A DNA stretch of 64,000 bases from the NCBI GenBank assembly GCA_900473185.1, contig UCKU01000003.1, positions 242,604-306,603 on the forward strand, in the 5' to 3' direction. Source of the stretch: Hyphomicrobiales bacterium. Its GTDB lineage: Bacteria > Pseudomonadota > Alphaproteobacteria > Rhizobiales > Rhizobiaceae. Of the stretch, positions 18,700-28,101 are shown piece after piece (the first letter of the stretch is position 1; the number at the start of each line of letters is the position of its first letter). The notes beneath the pieces are model-generated. The model did no database searches. It saw only the letters and a list, made by a program, of their open reading frames with translations, and was not told the DNA's origin. The position numbers were made by a program, and so were the translations under genes.

Positions 18700-20736
18700 G
18701 TGATTTCCGGCTTTGAGTTCCGAGACTGGCTGCTTGCCAATGACCCGGCGCTTTCGCGCCTGCGCATGGGCACGCGGGTTACGCTGTCGATCCTGCTCTC
18801 CTTCACGATCCTGCTTTTGATCCACATGCTCATCGTGCCGCTGCCGACCGCGTCCTATGGTCTCGGCATCGTGCTGTCGATCGAAGGCGGAGTCGCGGTG
18901 CGCGACAAGGGCTCGGCGCGCCAGCTCATCACCAGGCTGCTCGGCTGTCTTGCAAGCCTCGTGGTGGTCGGCATCGCGGCGGCGCTGGAGTCGCAACGCG
19001 TACTCTCGGATTTCATCTTCCTCGTGGTGATCTTCCTGGCCTCATCCGCGCGCGTCTACGGCCCGCGCGGCTTTGCGATCGGTATGTTCGCTTTCACCTC
19101 CTATTTCCTGGGCTCCTACTTCCACCCGACAATCGGGGAATTGCCTGTCGTCCTGATCGGCCCTGTTGTCTCGGCGCTTGTCAGTCATTGGGTGAGGGCG
19201 GTGCTTCTGCCCGACAATTGGCGGCGCGACCTGCTGCGTTCACTGGAGAGCGTGCGGGGCCGCATCAATCAGATCCTCTTCAAGCTCGCTGCCCTTGCGG
19301 CGGATGGAAAGGTCGATGAGGCCGATCGGCAGGAACTGCGCCAGCTGGAAGACCGGCTGAAGGAAGTGGTGCTGATGGCCGAGAGCTTCATTCCGCGCCC
19401 GCCGGGCGGCGTCTTCGACGGAGCTTCGGACCCGGCGGCGGAACTGGCGATCCGGCTATTCGATGCGCATCTGGCGACTGAAAGCGCCATCGTGCTGAGC
19501 TATCAAAGTGCGCCATCCTTTGTGCTCGTCCATGCCGTCATCGAGGATGACAAGGCAGTGCTGTCTGCGCAGGAAAAGGCTGTCGCCGATATGGAGGGAC
19601 AGCCGCAAGGCGAGACGGCGCGGGCGCTGCTCTGGCTCGGAGCGGCGCGCCGCCAACTCGTCGAAACGATCGATACCGGACGCAGGACGGATTTTGCTGA
19701 GATCGCCTCTGTCGAGGAGGTCAGCACGCCCACAGCAATCGACTTCTCGCTGAAGAACCCAGTGATGCGTTCTGCCTTGCAGATCACGCTGGCGGCCGCG
19801 ATTGCCATGACGCTCGGGCTGGCGCTCTCACGCGAACGCTGGTTCTGGGCGGTGCTCGCTTCCTTCCTCGTCTTCAGCAATACCAATTCGCGCGGCGACA
19901 CGGCCATCAAGGCGCTGCAGCGCTCGATCGGCACGCTGTTCGGCATCGCCTTCGGCCTGGTGCTGGCCTCATTGCTTTCCCACCAGATGGGTATTGCCAT
20001 TGCCGTTTCGATCGTCTGCGTCTTCCTCGCCTTCTACTTCCTGCAGATTTCCTATGCGACAATGACCTTCTTCATCTCGATCGTGCTCTGCCTGATCTAT
20101 GGCATGATGGGTGTCCTGACCTTCGATCTCCTGAAGCTGCGACTGGAGGAAACGCTGATCGGCGCGATCGCCGGAACACTGGTGGCCTTCCTCGTCCTGC
20201 CGGCGCGCACGCGCGGGGCACTCGATACGGCGCTCGCCAAATGGTTCGAGACCCTGAAGGAGCTGCTGTCGGCGGTATTGGACAAGAAGAGCCAGCCCGA
20301 ACTCATCGTGATCTCGCAGAAGGTCGATGCCTGCTACCGCGACATTACGCTCGCCGCACGCCCGCTCGGCTCCACCTGGTCCATTGTCACCAGGCCGGGA
20401 CAAATCCGCCAGACGCTGGCAATCTTCCTGTCGATCACCTACTGGTCGCGCATTCTGGCACGAAACCACACTGCCGATGCCGTCGATGACGATCTGAAAC
20501 GCAGGATCGCTGCCGATATCGGCATGCTGGACACGGTTGCGCCGCGTGGCTCGGAATGTTTCCTGATCACCCGAAAGCAGATGCGGCCGACCGGCCGGCA
20601 CCTGCCGCTCTGGCGGGAGGGCGCTCGGCTGGCGGTGGAAATGATCGGCTCGACGCTGGAGCGGCTCTACCCAACGGAGACGCAGGACTTGCCGTTTGCA
20701 GCCGGCAAAGCTATTGCGCCCGTAAATCAGGAATAG
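18700..20736 (+). CDS. FUSC-family inner-membrane transporter
   Basis: 678 residues from GTG at 18700 (GAGGA nine bases upstream). Two membrane blocks of about five to six helices each (about residues 25-165 and 355-500) flank a soluble helical region, and a cytoplasmic tail follows. This is the duplicated fusaric-acid-resistance/AaeB-like layout that exports aromatic acids. No HlyD-type membrane-fusion partner lies next to it, so how it crosses the outer membrane is unclear. It is followed after 7 bases by trmJ. Confidence 0.85.
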   Translation: MISGFEFRDWLLANDPALSRLRMGTRVTLSILLSFTILLLIHMLIVPLPTASYGLGIVLSIEGGVAVRDKGSARQLITRLLGCLASLVVVGIAAALESQRVLSDFIFLVVIFLASSARVYGPRGFAIGMFAFTSYFLGSYFHPTIGELPVVLIGPVVSALVSHWVRAVLLPDNWRRDLLRSLESVRGRINQILFKLAALAADGKVDEADRQELRQLEDRLKEVVLMAESFIPRPPGGVFDGASDPAAELAIRLFDAHLATESAIVLSYQSAPSFVLVHAVIEDDKAVLSAQEKAVADMEGQPQGETARALLWLGAARRQLVETIDTGRRTDFAEIASVEEVSTPTAIDFSLKNPVMRSALQITLAAAIAMTLGLALSRERWFWAVLASFLVFSNTNSRGDTAIKALQRSIGTLFGIAFGLVLASLLSHQMGIAIAVSIVCVFLAFYFLQISYATMTFFISIVLCLIYGMMGVLTFDLLKLRLEETLIGAIAGTLVAFLVLPARTRGALDTALAKWFETLKELLSAVLDKKSQPELIVISQKVDACYRDITLAARPLGSTWSIVTRPGQIRQTLAIFLSITYWSRILARNHTADAVDDDLKRRIAADIGMLDTVAPRGSECFLITRKQMRPTGRHLPLWREGARLAVEMIGSTLERLYPTETQDLPFAAGKAIAPVNQE

Positions 20737-20743
20737 GAAGCAC

Positions 20744-21574
20744 ATGGCGGGTACGAACAGCGAGCGTCAACTTCTGGCCGAAGGGCCGGTGATCATTCTG
20801 GTCGAGCCGCAGATGGGCGAGAATATCGGCATGGTGGCGCGCGCCATGGCGAATTTCGGCCTTGCCGATCTGCGCCTCGTCAATCCGCGGGACGGCTGGC
20901 CGAACGAGAAGGCGCAGGCCGCAGCCTCCAAGGCCGATCACGTGATCGAGGGCACGAAGGTTTTCGCTACGCTGGAAGAGGCGATTGCCGATCTCAACTT
21001 CGTCTATGCGACGACGGCGCGCAGCCGCGACAATTACAAGCCGGTGCGCTCTCCGGTCTTTGCCGCCGGAAACCTCCGCAGCCGGTTCCGGGCAGGCGAG
21101 GCGACCGGCATCCTCTTCGGCCGCGAGCGCTGGGGGCTGACCAATGAGGAAGTGGCTCTTGCCGACGAGATCGTTACATTCCCGGTCAATCCGGCTTTCG
21201 CCTCGCTCAACATCGCCCAGGCCGTGCTGCTGATGTCCTATGAATGGATGAAATCGGGCATGGAGGATCTGGAGGCGGTGCCGTTCCAGGCGCTCGAGCA
21301 GCGCCCCTCCACCAAGGAACAGCTTTTCGGCCTGTTCGACCAGCTGGAAGAGGCGTTGGATTCACGCAACTATTTCCATCCGCCCTCGAAAAAGCCGAAA
21401 ATGGTCGACAATCTTCGCGCAGTCCTCTCCCGCCGGGCATTCACGGAACAGGAAATAAGCGTGCTGCGCGGCGTCATCTCCTCCCTCGACCGCTTTTCGC
21501 GCGACAGTCCGCGCAAGGGCGGTTCCACTCGATCCGCCAAGGGTGCCCCGACTGATGACAGCGCCGACGAATGA
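20744..21574 (+). CDS. trmJ: tRNA (cytidine/uridine-2'-O-)-methyltransferase TrmJ
   Basis: 276 residues of the SPOUT class. The N-terminal signature [20 protein letters not shown] is at about residues 18-37. The SAM-binding trefoil-knot motifs are [16 protein letters not shown] near 124-139 and [14 protein letters not shown] near 148-161. TrmJ methylates the 2'-OH of residue 32 in the tRNA anticodon loop. It is 7 bases after the FUSC gene and overlaps murI by about 20 bases, so all three may be one unit. Confidence 0.93.
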   Translation: MAGTNSERQLLAEGPVIILVEPQMGENIGMVARAMANFGLADLRLVNPRDGWPNEKAQAAASKADHVIEGTKVFATLEEAIADLNFVYATTARSRDNYKPVRSPVFAAGNLRSRFRAGEATGILFGRERWGLTNEEVALADEIVTFPVNPAFASLNIAQAVLLMSYEWMKSGMEDLEAVPFQALEQRPSTKEQLFGLFDQLEEALDSRNYFHPPSKKPKMVDNLRAVLSRRAFTEQEISVLRGVISSLDRFSRDSPRKGGSTRSAKGAPTDDSADE

Positions 21575-22355
21575 GCTGAAACCCGTCCTCGTCTTCGATT
21601 CAGGCATAGGCGGGCTGACCGTGCTGCGCGAGGCGCGCGTGCTGATGCCGGAGCGCGGCTTCATCTATATCGCTGATGATGCCGGCTTTCCCTATGGCGG
21701 CTGGGAAGAGCAGGCGCTGAAGGAGCGCATCATCAGCCTCTTCGCCAAGCTGCTCGAAGACTACGATCCGGAAGTCTGCATCATCGCCTGCAATACGGCC
21801 TTCACGCTCGTGGGTGCCGATCTGCGCGCCGCCTTTCCGCAGATGACTTTCGTCGGCACGGTGCCGGCCATCAAGCCCGCTGCCGAGCGCACGCGCTCCG
21901 GCCTCGTCTCGGTGCTCGCTACCCCCGGGACGGTCAAGCGCGCCTATACGCGCGATCTCATCCAGTCCTTCGCGCAGCAGTGCCATGTGCGGCTCGTGGG
22001 CTCCGAAAACCTGGCGCGCATGGCGGAAGCCTATATCCGGGGTGAAGCCGTTTCCGATGAGGCTGTGACGGCCGAAATCGAGCAGTGTTTCGTCGAAAAG
22101 GACGGGCGCAAGACCGATATCGTCGTGCTCGCCTGCACGCATTATCCCTTCATGGCCAATCTATTCCGCAGGCTTGCGCCATGGCCGGTCGACTGGCTGG
22201 ATCCGGCGGAAGCGATTGCGCGGCGGGCGCGCACGTTGGTGCCGCAGGTGTCCGACGCCGTTCATCCCGATAATTTCGACTTTGCCGTTTTCACCTCGGG
22301 CAATCCGGATTTCGCCACGCGGCGGCTGATGCAAGGTTTCGGGCTGAGCGCCTGA
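21555..22355 (+). CDS. murI: Glutamate racemase
   Basis: 266 residues from ATG at 21555, which overlaps the end of trm[14 protein letters not shown] near residue 14 carries the catalytic Asp/Ser. The two catalytic cysteines lie in IIACNTA (near 77) and LACTHYPFM (near 193). The enzyme makes D-glutamate for peptidoglycan. The overlap with trmJ indicates translational coupling. Confidence 0.96.
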   Translation: MTAPTNELKPVLVFDSGIGGLTVLREARVLMPERGFIYIADDAGFPYGGWEEQALKERIISLFAKLLEDYDPEVCIIACNTAFTLVGADLRAAFPQMTFVGTVPAIKPAAERTRSGLVSVLATPGTVKRAYTRDLIQSFAQQCHVRLVGSENLARMAEAYIRGEAVSDEAVTAEIEQCFVEKDGRKTDIVVLACTHYPFMANLFRRLAPWPVDWLDPAEAIARRARTLVPQVSDAVHPDNFDFAVFTSGNPDFATRRLMQGFGLSA

Positions 22356-22452
22356 GAAGCCACTGCGCGCTTTATTTCACCTGTCTCATCGCGCAAGATC
22401 TACGCGGGGAATCGCGAGCGGGTTTGGCGCTCAATATGTAAAGGGATGCGCC

Positions 22453-23628
22453 GTGCCGCTGCAAAGACTTGTCATGCTGATCTTCTTTCTGCAGCCGATA
22501 GCCTTTGGCGCCTGGTTGCCGCGCATTCCCGATATCCAGGCGAAGCTTGAACTCGGCACCGCCGATCTCGCCGTTGCACTTCTGGGATTGCCGATCGGCA
22601 CGCTGATCACCCTGCCGTTTGCCGGCCGCCTCGTCTCACGCATCGGCGGGCGGATGGCGATCATCTATGGTTTCATCTTCTTTCTTGCCGTGGTTTCGCT
22701 GCCGGCCTTCGCGCCCAGCACCGTGCTCCTATTCTTTGCCTTAATGATCGTCGGGGTCGCGCTTTCGACGGTGGAACTCGGCATGAATGTCGAGGCCGAT
22801 GTGACGGAGAAGGCGACCGGGCTGATCATCATGAGCCGCTGCCATGGCTTCTGGAGCTTCGGCATCATGGTCGGCAGCCTGATCGGTGTCGGCGCCATCG
22901 CTATCGGGCTTTCGCCGCACTGGTCGATCCTGATCACGGCGATCATCGTCCTGCCGGTCGCACTGATTGCCGGCCTGCGCCTGCCGAAATTGCCTGAAAG
23001 TTACCACGAGGAGAATTCGCAGGCAAAGACCGGCTTCAAGCCGCCCAGTCTTGCCCTGCTCGGTATCTGCGCCTTCGTCTTCGGCGTGACGATGACCGAA
23101 GGTGCGATCGCCGATTGGTCGGCGGTCTACCTCCGCGATGTCATGAATGCCGCGGGCGCACAAACCGGCCTTGGTTATTCCGTTTTCGCCTTCATGGTTG
23201 CGGCGGGGCGCTTCAGCGGTGATTATATGAAAGGCCGTTTCGGCGCGGTTGCCATTGCCCGCGGCTGCGGCATCGCCTCGCTTGCCGGCATGCTCGTCGT
23301 TCTCTTTGCGCCGGCAACACCGCTTGCCCTCATCGGCTTTGCAGCAGTCGGTGTCGGCGTTTCGGTCGGATTTCCGCTTGCGGTAACGGCAGTTGCCTCG
23401 CTGACCGACCGCCCGCCCGCGTCAAGCGTTGCGACGCTCTCCTTCGCAGCCCTGACCGGTTTTCTCATCGGGCCGCCGATCATCGGCTTTCTTGGCGAAC
23501 TCCTGGGCTTGCGTGTGGGTCTTGCGGTCTTGCTGGTACCGCTTTTCGTCAGCCTGCTCTGCACCCGTTTGCTGATCCCGACGCAGACGGACATGGTGGG
23601 CGACCTCGTGGAGCGCGAGGCGGTGTGA
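22453..23628 (+). CDS. MFS transporter
   Basis: 391 residues with about twelve hydrophobic helices. GTG at 22453 follows AAGGGAT. The loop between helices 2 and 3 carries GRLVSRIGGRMAI, the MFS signature. The overall look is of the short YbjJ/FucP-like permeases. Substrate unknown. It stands 97 bases after murI. Confidence 0.88.
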   Translation: MPLQRLVMLIFFLQPIAFGAWLPRIPDIQAKLELGTADLAVALLGLPIGTLITLPFAGRLVSRIGGRMAIIYGFIFFLAVVSLPAFAPSTVLLFFALMIVGVALSTVELGMNVEADVTEKATGLIIMSRCHGFWSFGIMVGSLIGVGAIAIGLSPHWSILITAIIVLPVALIAGLRLPKLPESYHEENSQAKTGFKPPSLALLGICAFVFGVTMTEGAIADWSAVYLRDVMNAAGAQTGLGYSVFAFMVAAGRFSGDYMKGRFGAVAIARGCGIASLAGMLVVLFAPATPLALIGFAAVGVGVSVGFPLAVTAVASLTDRPPASSVATLSFAALTGFLIGPPIIGFLGELLGLRVGLAVLLVPLFVSLLCTRLLIPTQTDMVGDLVEREAV

Positions 23629-23737
23629 AAGCCTATTTCCCAGTGCTGACTTTCCCTGTGAGTTCTTGACGGTTTGACGACAACAGTGGCTGCGAATCTG
23701 CTAGAGACGGGCCGGGAATTTGTAAGGGGAATTGGAC

Positions 23738-25252
23738 GTGCAGGTTGGCATCGATATGGGACTGGCGTCCGGCGCTCCGGCGACGCTCGATATCGAGGAG
23801 CTGCTGGCAACGCGTCTGCTCGTGCAGGGCAATTCCGGCTCCGGCAAATCGCATCTTCTCCGCCGTCTGCTGGAACAATCCGCCCAATGGGTGCAGCAGG
23901 TCATCATCGATCCCGAAGGTGATTTCGTCACGCTCTCCGACCGGTACGGCCATGTCGTCGTTGATGGCGAGCGCACCGAGGCCGAGCTCGCCGGCATTGC
24001 CAACCGTATCCGCCAGCATCGCGTATCCTGCGTTCTGACGCTGGAAGGGCTCGATATCGAGCAGCAGATGCGGGCCGCTGCCGCTTTTCTCAACGGCATG
24101 TTCGATGCCGATCGCGAATATTGGTATCCGGTTCTCGTCGTGGTCGACGAAGCGCAGATGTTTGCGCCCTCTGTCGGCGGCGACGTGTCGGAAGATGCAC
24201 GCAAGGCCTCGCTCGGCGCCATGACCAACTTGATGTGCCGCGGACGTAAACGCGGGCTTGCGGGCGTCATCGCCACGCAGCGTCTTGCAAAGCTTGCGAA
24301 GAACGTCGCGGCCGAAGCCTCGAACTTTCTCATGGGCCGCACCTTCCTCGATATTGACATGGCGCGCGCCGCAGACCTGCTCGGCATGGACCGCCGCCAG
24401 GCGGAAATGTTCCGCGACCTGAAGCGCGGTCATTTCGTGGCGCTCGGCCCGGCCTTGTCGCGCCGGCCGCTGCCGATCCAGATCGGCAATGTCGAGACAT
24501 CGGCGCGCTCGTCCAGCCCGAAGCTGATGCCGTTGCCGGATGCGCCGCAGGACGTGGAAGACCTGATCTTCACGCCCGATCCGGAAGAATTCCAGCGGCC
24601 GATGGTGCGGCGTACGCCGCCCGCACCACGCCCGACTACCGATATTCTGGCTGAGCTGTCGCGCTCGACGCCGGCAGCAGCCCCCTTGCAGGCCTCAGAA
24701 CTGCGCGTGGCACAGCCGGAAATCTCGGCTGAAGAGCGCGAGGAACGGCTTGCCGGCGTGCTCGCCGAAATCCTCGACGATCCGGGCTCCGGCTTCCGCA
24801 CCGATGCGGTTCTCTATCAGGAATTCCTGGTGCGGCTGCGCATGCGCCGTGTTCCGGGTCCGCCCACGTCGCTGCCGGAATTCCGCAGGCGCGTTGCGGT
24901 TTCGCGCTCCGGCGTCGATCCCGAAACGGCGGCAGGCGAGGCGTGGGCGACGGCACTTTCGCTATCGAACGGCGTCACCGACGATCTGCAGGGCGTGTTC
25001 CTGATGATGGCGAAGGCTGCGATCGGCGGCGAGGCTTGCCCTTCGGACGCCCGTATCGCCCGTGCTTACGGCACCCATTCGGCCCGGCGGGCGCGCCGGC
25101 TGCTCGGTTATTTCGAGGAGCAGGGGCTCATCGTCGTGCACACGGATTTCAGCGGCAAGCGCATCGTTGCCTTTCCTGACCTGCAGGCTGAGACAGCACC
25201 GGGCTCGGCCGATGCGCCCGACAGCGACTTTCTGAAAAGCGCTGCCGAATAA
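23738..25252 (+). CDS. HerA/FtsK-like ATPase with winged-helix-like tail
   Basis: 504 residues. GTG at 23738 is chosen over TTG at 23732 because AAGGGGA lies 7 bases before it. Walker A GNSGSGKS is near residue 36-43, Walker B VLVVVDEAQMF near 131-141, then MCRGRKRGLAGVIATQR, all typical of the HerA/FtsK superfamily. A Pro-rich linker (about 250-330) leads to a C-terminal region with a helix-turn-helix look (SDARIARAYGTHSARRARRLLGYFEEQG-like, about 434-460). HerA pumps DNA with the nuclease NurA in archaea, but no NurA lies nearby. Function unknown. Confidence 0.8.
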   Translation: MQVGIDMGLASGAPATLDIEELLATRLLVQGNSGSGKSHLLRRLLEQSAQWVQQVIIDPEGDFVTLSDRYGHVVVDGERTEAELAGIANRIRQHRVSCVLTLEGLDIEQQMRAAAAFLNGMFDADREYWYPVLVVVDEAQMFAPSVGGDVSEDARKASLGAMTNLMCRGRKRGLAGVIATQRLAKLAKNVAAEASNFLMGRTFLDIDMARAADLLGMDRRQAEMFRDLKRGHFVALGPALSRRPLPIQIGNVETSARSSSPKLMPLPDAPQDVEDLIFTPDPEEFQRPMVRRTPPAPRPTTDILAELSRSTPAAAPLQASELRVAQPEISAEEREERLAGVLAEILDDPGSGFRTDAVLYQEFLVRLRMRRVPGPPTSLPEFRRRVAVSRSGVDPETAAGEAWATALSLSNGVTDDLQGVFLMMAKAAIGGEACPSDARIARAYGTHSARRARRLLGYFEEQGLIVVHTDFSGKRIVAFPDLQAETAPGSADAPDSDFLKSAAE

Positions 25253-25258
25253 ACTGCG

Positions 25259-25594
25259 TCAGACCCAACTCTGGATGATTTCGGGGCTGGCATGGATGCA
25301 GGTGAGCTCCAACCGCGTCGTTCCGACATTCTTGAAGCAGTGCGGCGTCTCGGCATTGACGATGACGATATCTCCGACATTGGGCTCCAGCGTCTCCTCG
25401 CCGACGGTAAAGCGCGCCTTGCCGGAGCGGACGATCCACATTTCCGTATAGGGGTGAACATGCAGGTCCGGCCCCTGGCCAGGCTCGTTGTCGATCAGGA
25501 AGATCGAGACCGGCGCGCCGTAATCGCCGCCCTCGAAACGGATGGTGCGATTGGCGAACTGCTGCTGGCTTTCACGCGGTATGACATGGAACAT
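25259..25594 (-). CDS. Single-domain cupin protein
   Basis: 111 residues forming one beta-barrel. Cupin motif 1 (GPDLHVHPYTEMWIVRSG, near residues 40-57) keeps both His and the Glu metal ligands. Motif 2 (VGDIVIVNAETPHCF, near 73-87) supplies the third His. Could be a small dioxygenase, isomerase or ligand-binding protein; the sequence does not say. It is divergent from a marR gene with two operator-like palindromes between them, so it is the obvious target of that regulator. Confidence 0.88.
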   Translation of the reverse strand: MFHVIPRESQQQFANRTIRFEGGDYGAPVSIFLIDNEPGQGPDLHVHPYTEMWIVRSGKARFTVGEETLEPNVGDIVIVNAETPHCFKNVGTTRLELTCIHASPEIIQSWV

Positions 25595-25632
25595 GATTTC
25601 CTCCTTGGATCACGCTGCAGGTTCGCTATATT

Positions 25633-25650
25633 TATCTTCACGAGAAGATA
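25633..25650. promoter_or_regulatory. MarR-type operator, site 1
   Basis: TATCTTCACGAGAAGATA is a nearly perfect 18-base palindrome in the 100-base gap between the cupin and marR genes. Its reverse complement differs from site 2 at only one position. Confidence 0.75.
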
Positions 25651-25662
25651 ATCTTCCCAATT

Positions 25663-25680
25663 TATCTTCTCGTCAAGATA
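25663..25680. promoter_or_regulatory. MarR-type operator, site 2
   Basis: TATCTTCTCGTCAAGATA, centred exactly 30 bases from site 1, so both sites face the same side of the helix. It ends 14 bases before the marR ATG, fitting autorepression. Confidence 0.75.
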
Positions 25681-25694
25681 GTTTTGGAGTGACC

Positions 25695-26225
25695 ATGGAA
25701 AAGCGAGACCATGTCGACCGGCTGCGCGCGCTCTGGGCGGAAGAGCTGCCCGATCTCGATACGACGCCGATGAGCATTCTCGGGCGCATCTACCGGATCT
25801 CCAATCTGGTGCGACCGTCCATCGAGGCGACATTCTCGGAATTCGATCTCGACCGCGGCGAGTTCGACGTGATCGCGACGATCCGGCGCGCTGGGCCACC
25901 ATACCGAATGATCCCGACAGAGCTCTACAGCCTTCTGATGATCTCCTCGGGCGGGCTGACGCACCGGCTGGACAGGCTGGAGAAATCCGGGCTCATCCGG
26001 CGCGAGCGGTCTGCCGGAGACAAGCGCAGCTTCGAGGTGGCGCTGACAGAGGAGGGCATGCGCCGTGCCGAAGCCGCCTTCCGCGAAGACATGAAGCGGG
26101 AACTCGGCCATCTCGACGGGCTGGACGAGGACGAGCGTCGGGCGCTGGCCGGGCTCTTGCGCAAACTTGCCGGTTCACTGGAACGGGCGGGCGAGAACGG
26201 GCCTGCTGCGGCAGATTCTGTTTGA
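25695..26225 (+). CDS. MarR-family transcriptional regulator
   Basis: 176 residues from ATG at 25695, preceded by TTTTGGAGTGACC. The winged helix has its recognition region in TELYSLLMISSGGLTHRLDRLEKSGLIRRERS (about residues 75-106) and the wing DKRSFEVALTEEG. This longer MarR subgroup often binds phenolic or oxidative ligands. Its own promoter region holds two matching palindromes, so it probably represses itself and the divergent cupin gene. rpsD follows 197 bases later. Confidence 0.93.
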   Translation: MEKRDHVDRLRALWAEELPDLDTTPMSILGRIYRISNLVRPSIEATFSEFDLDRGEFDVIATIRRAGPPYRMIPTELYSLLMISSGGLTHRLDRLEKSGLIRRERSAGDKRSFEVALTEEGMRRAEAAFREDMKRELGHLDGLDEDERRALAGLLRKLAGSLERAGENGPAAADSV

Positions 26226-26250
26226 CAATCCTGTGACTTATCCCTAAAGA
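26222..26250 (+). promoter_or_regulatory. Possible promoter of rpsD
   Basis: TTGACA at 26222-26227, overlapping the marR stop, is followed after 17 bases by TAAAGA. The -35 is perfect, the -10 poor. It would give a leader of about 165 bases. Confidence 0.35.
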
Positions 26251-26259
26251 CCGCCCCAG

Positions 26260-26281
26260 CACCGGGCAGCAATGTCCGGTG
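26260..26281 (+). terminator. Hairpin in rpsD leader / after marR
   Basis: CACCGG and CCGGTG enclose ten bases and are followed by TTTCATTT. It could end marR transcripts or be an element in the rpsD leader. Confidence 0.4.
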
Positions 26282-26422
26282 TTTCATTTGACATGTCCCG
26301 TGGATCCTGCCCGTTCGCGAATGGATAGATCCTGTCGGGTCTCGGAAACGAGATCAAAGGAGGGCGTGTTTCCTTCGCGCGGTTTGGCAACAAACCGTCA
26401 TAACACTCTGAAAGGAAATACG

Positions 26423-27040
26423 ATGAGCAAGCGCGAATCGTCCAAGTACAAGATCGACCGCCGTATGGGCGAAAACATCTGGGGCCGTCCGAAGTCCCCG
26501 GTGAACCGCCGCGAATACGGCCCGGGCCAGCACGGCCAGCGCCGCAAGGGCAAGCTTTCCGACTTCGGTGTGCAGCTGCGCGCCAAGCAGAAGCTGAAGG
26601 GTTACTACGGTGACCTGCGCGAGAAGCAGTTCCGCGCGATCTTCGCTGAAGCTGACCGCCGCAAGGGCGACACCTCGGAAAACCTGATCGGTCTTCTGGA
26701 GTCCCGTCTCGACGCGATCGTCTACCGCGCCAAGTTCGTTCCGACGGTCTTTGCTGCCCGTCAGTTCGTCAACCATGGCCACGTTACGGTCAACGGCGTC
26801 CGCGTCAACATCGGTTCTTACCGTTGCAAGGCCGGCGACGTCATCGAAGTTCGTGAAAAGTCCAAGCAGCTCGTTACGGTTCTGGAATCGGTTTCGCTCG
26901 CAGAGCGTGACGTTCCGGAATATGTCGAAGTCGATCACCACAAGATGGTTGCCACTTTCGCACGCGTTCCGACGCTGTCCGACGTTCCTTACCCGGTCGT
27001 CATGGAACCGCATCTGGTCGTCGAATTCTATTCTCGCTAA
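26423..27040 (+). CDS. rpsD: 30S ribosomal protein S4
   Basis: 205 residues from ATG at 26423 with AAAGGAAA upstream. The N-terminal part is basic ([16 protein letters not shown]), and the S4 RNA-binding domain lies at about 95-160 ([30 protein letters not shown]). S4 starts assembly of the 30S body. In this lineage rpsD is a single gene away from the main ribosomal operons. Codon use is strongly biased, as expected for a highly expressed gene. A terminator follows at once. Confidence 0.98.
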   Translation: MSKRESSKYKIDRRMGENIWGRPKSPVNRREYGPGQHGQRRKGKLSDFGVQLRAKQKLKGYYGDLREKQFRAIFAEADRRKGDTSENLIGLLESRLDAIVYRAKFVPTVFAARQFVNHGHVTVNGVRVNIGSYRCKAGDVIEVREKSKQLVTVLESVSLAERDVPEYVEVDHHKMVATFARVPTLSDVPYPVVMEPHLVVEFYSR

Positions 27041-27066
27041 TCAGCGAGAGGCGTTTTCGCATACAG

Positions 27067-27096
27067 AAAAGCCGCCCTCCAAGGCGGCTTTTTTGT
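27067..27096 (+). terminator. rpsD terminator
   Basis: AAAAGCCGCC-CTCCAA-GGCGGCTTTTTT followed by GTTCTT, 27 bases after the rpsD stop. Confidence 0.92.
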
Positions 27097-27112
27097 TCTT
27101 CTGGAGAGAGCG

Positions 27113-28042
27113 ATGATGGATTTGCAGGCAGTCCTCGACAGCATCTATAGGGAATTGACGCCCCGCATCGGCGAGGGCAAGGTGGCGGACTATATTCCCG
27201 AACTTGCCAAGGTCGATCCGAACCAATTCGGCCTGTCGATCGTTACCGTCGACGGCAAGGTCTACAGCGTCGGTCATGCCGATGTCGCCTTCTCCATCCA
27301 GAGCATTTCCAAGGTCTTCATGCTGACGCTGGCACTCGGCAAGGTGGGCGAGGGGCTGTGGAAGCGGGTTGGCCGTGAGCCCTCGGGCTCGGCTTTCAAC
27401 TCCATCGTCCAGCTTGAGCATGAGCACGGTATTCCGCGCAATCCCTTCATCAATGCCGGCGCGATCGCGGTCAGCGATGTCGTCATGGCCGGCCATGCGC
27501 CGCGCGAGGCGATCGGTGAACTGCTGCGCTTCGTGCGTTACCTCGCAGACGACGAATCCGTCACCATCGACGACAAGGTGGCGCGTTCGGAGACGGCGAC
27601 CGGCTATCGCAATTTCGCGCTTGCCAATTTCATGCGCTCCTACCGCAATCTCGACCATCCCGTCGATCACGTGCTTGGCGTCTATTTCCACCAGTGCGCA
27701 CTGTCCATGACCTGCGAGCAGCTGGCCCGCGCCGGCCTGTTCCTGGCTGCGCGCGGCAGCAATCCGCTGACCGGCCATTCGGTGGTGTCGCCTAAGCGGG
27801 CGCGGCGCATCAACGCGCTGATGCTGACCTGCGGCCACTACGATGGCTCAGGAGATTTCGCCTATCATGTCGGCCTGCCGGGCAAGAGCGGTGTGGGCGG
27901 CGGTATCTTTGCGGTGGCGCCGGGCATCGCCTCGATTGCAGTGTGGTCGCCGGGGCTGAACAAGGTCGGCAATTCGCAGCTTGGTGCCGTGGCACTGGAG
28001 ATGCTCGCGGCGCGCACCGGCTGGTCGGTTTTCGGCGATTGA
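27113..28042 (+). CDS. glsA: Glutaminase
   Basis: 309 residues of the beta-lactamase-fold bacterial glutaminase family. The catalytic Ser-x-x-Lys lies in [10 protein letters not shown] near residues 61-70. Other family stretches are [10 protein letters not shown] near 109 and [12 protein letters not shown] near 253. It hydrolyses glutamine to glutamate and ammonia. GGAGAGAG precedes the ATG. Rhizobia have thermally different glutaminases and this is the common GlsA type. It is unlinked to nitrogen genes here. Confidence 0.96.
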   Translation: MMDLQAVLDSIYRELTPRIGEGKVADYIPELAKVDPNQFGLSIVTVDGKVYSVGHADVAFSIQSISKVFMLTLALGKVGEGLWKRVGREPSGSAFNSIVQLEHEHGIPRNPFINAGAIAVSDVVMAGHAPREAIGELLRFVRYLADDESVTIDDKVARSETATGYRNFALANFMRSYRNLDHPVDHVLGVYFHQCALSMTCEQLARAGLFLAARGSNPLTGHSVVSPKRARRINALMLTCGHYDGSGDFAYHVGLPGKSGVGGGIFAVAPGIASIAVWSPGLNKVGNSQLGAVALEMLAARTGWSVFGD

Positions 28043-28101
28043 GGCTGGGTAGCACTGATGCTTTCTGTTAGAGAGAGCAGGCATATCGGACGGATGAGAA
28101 G

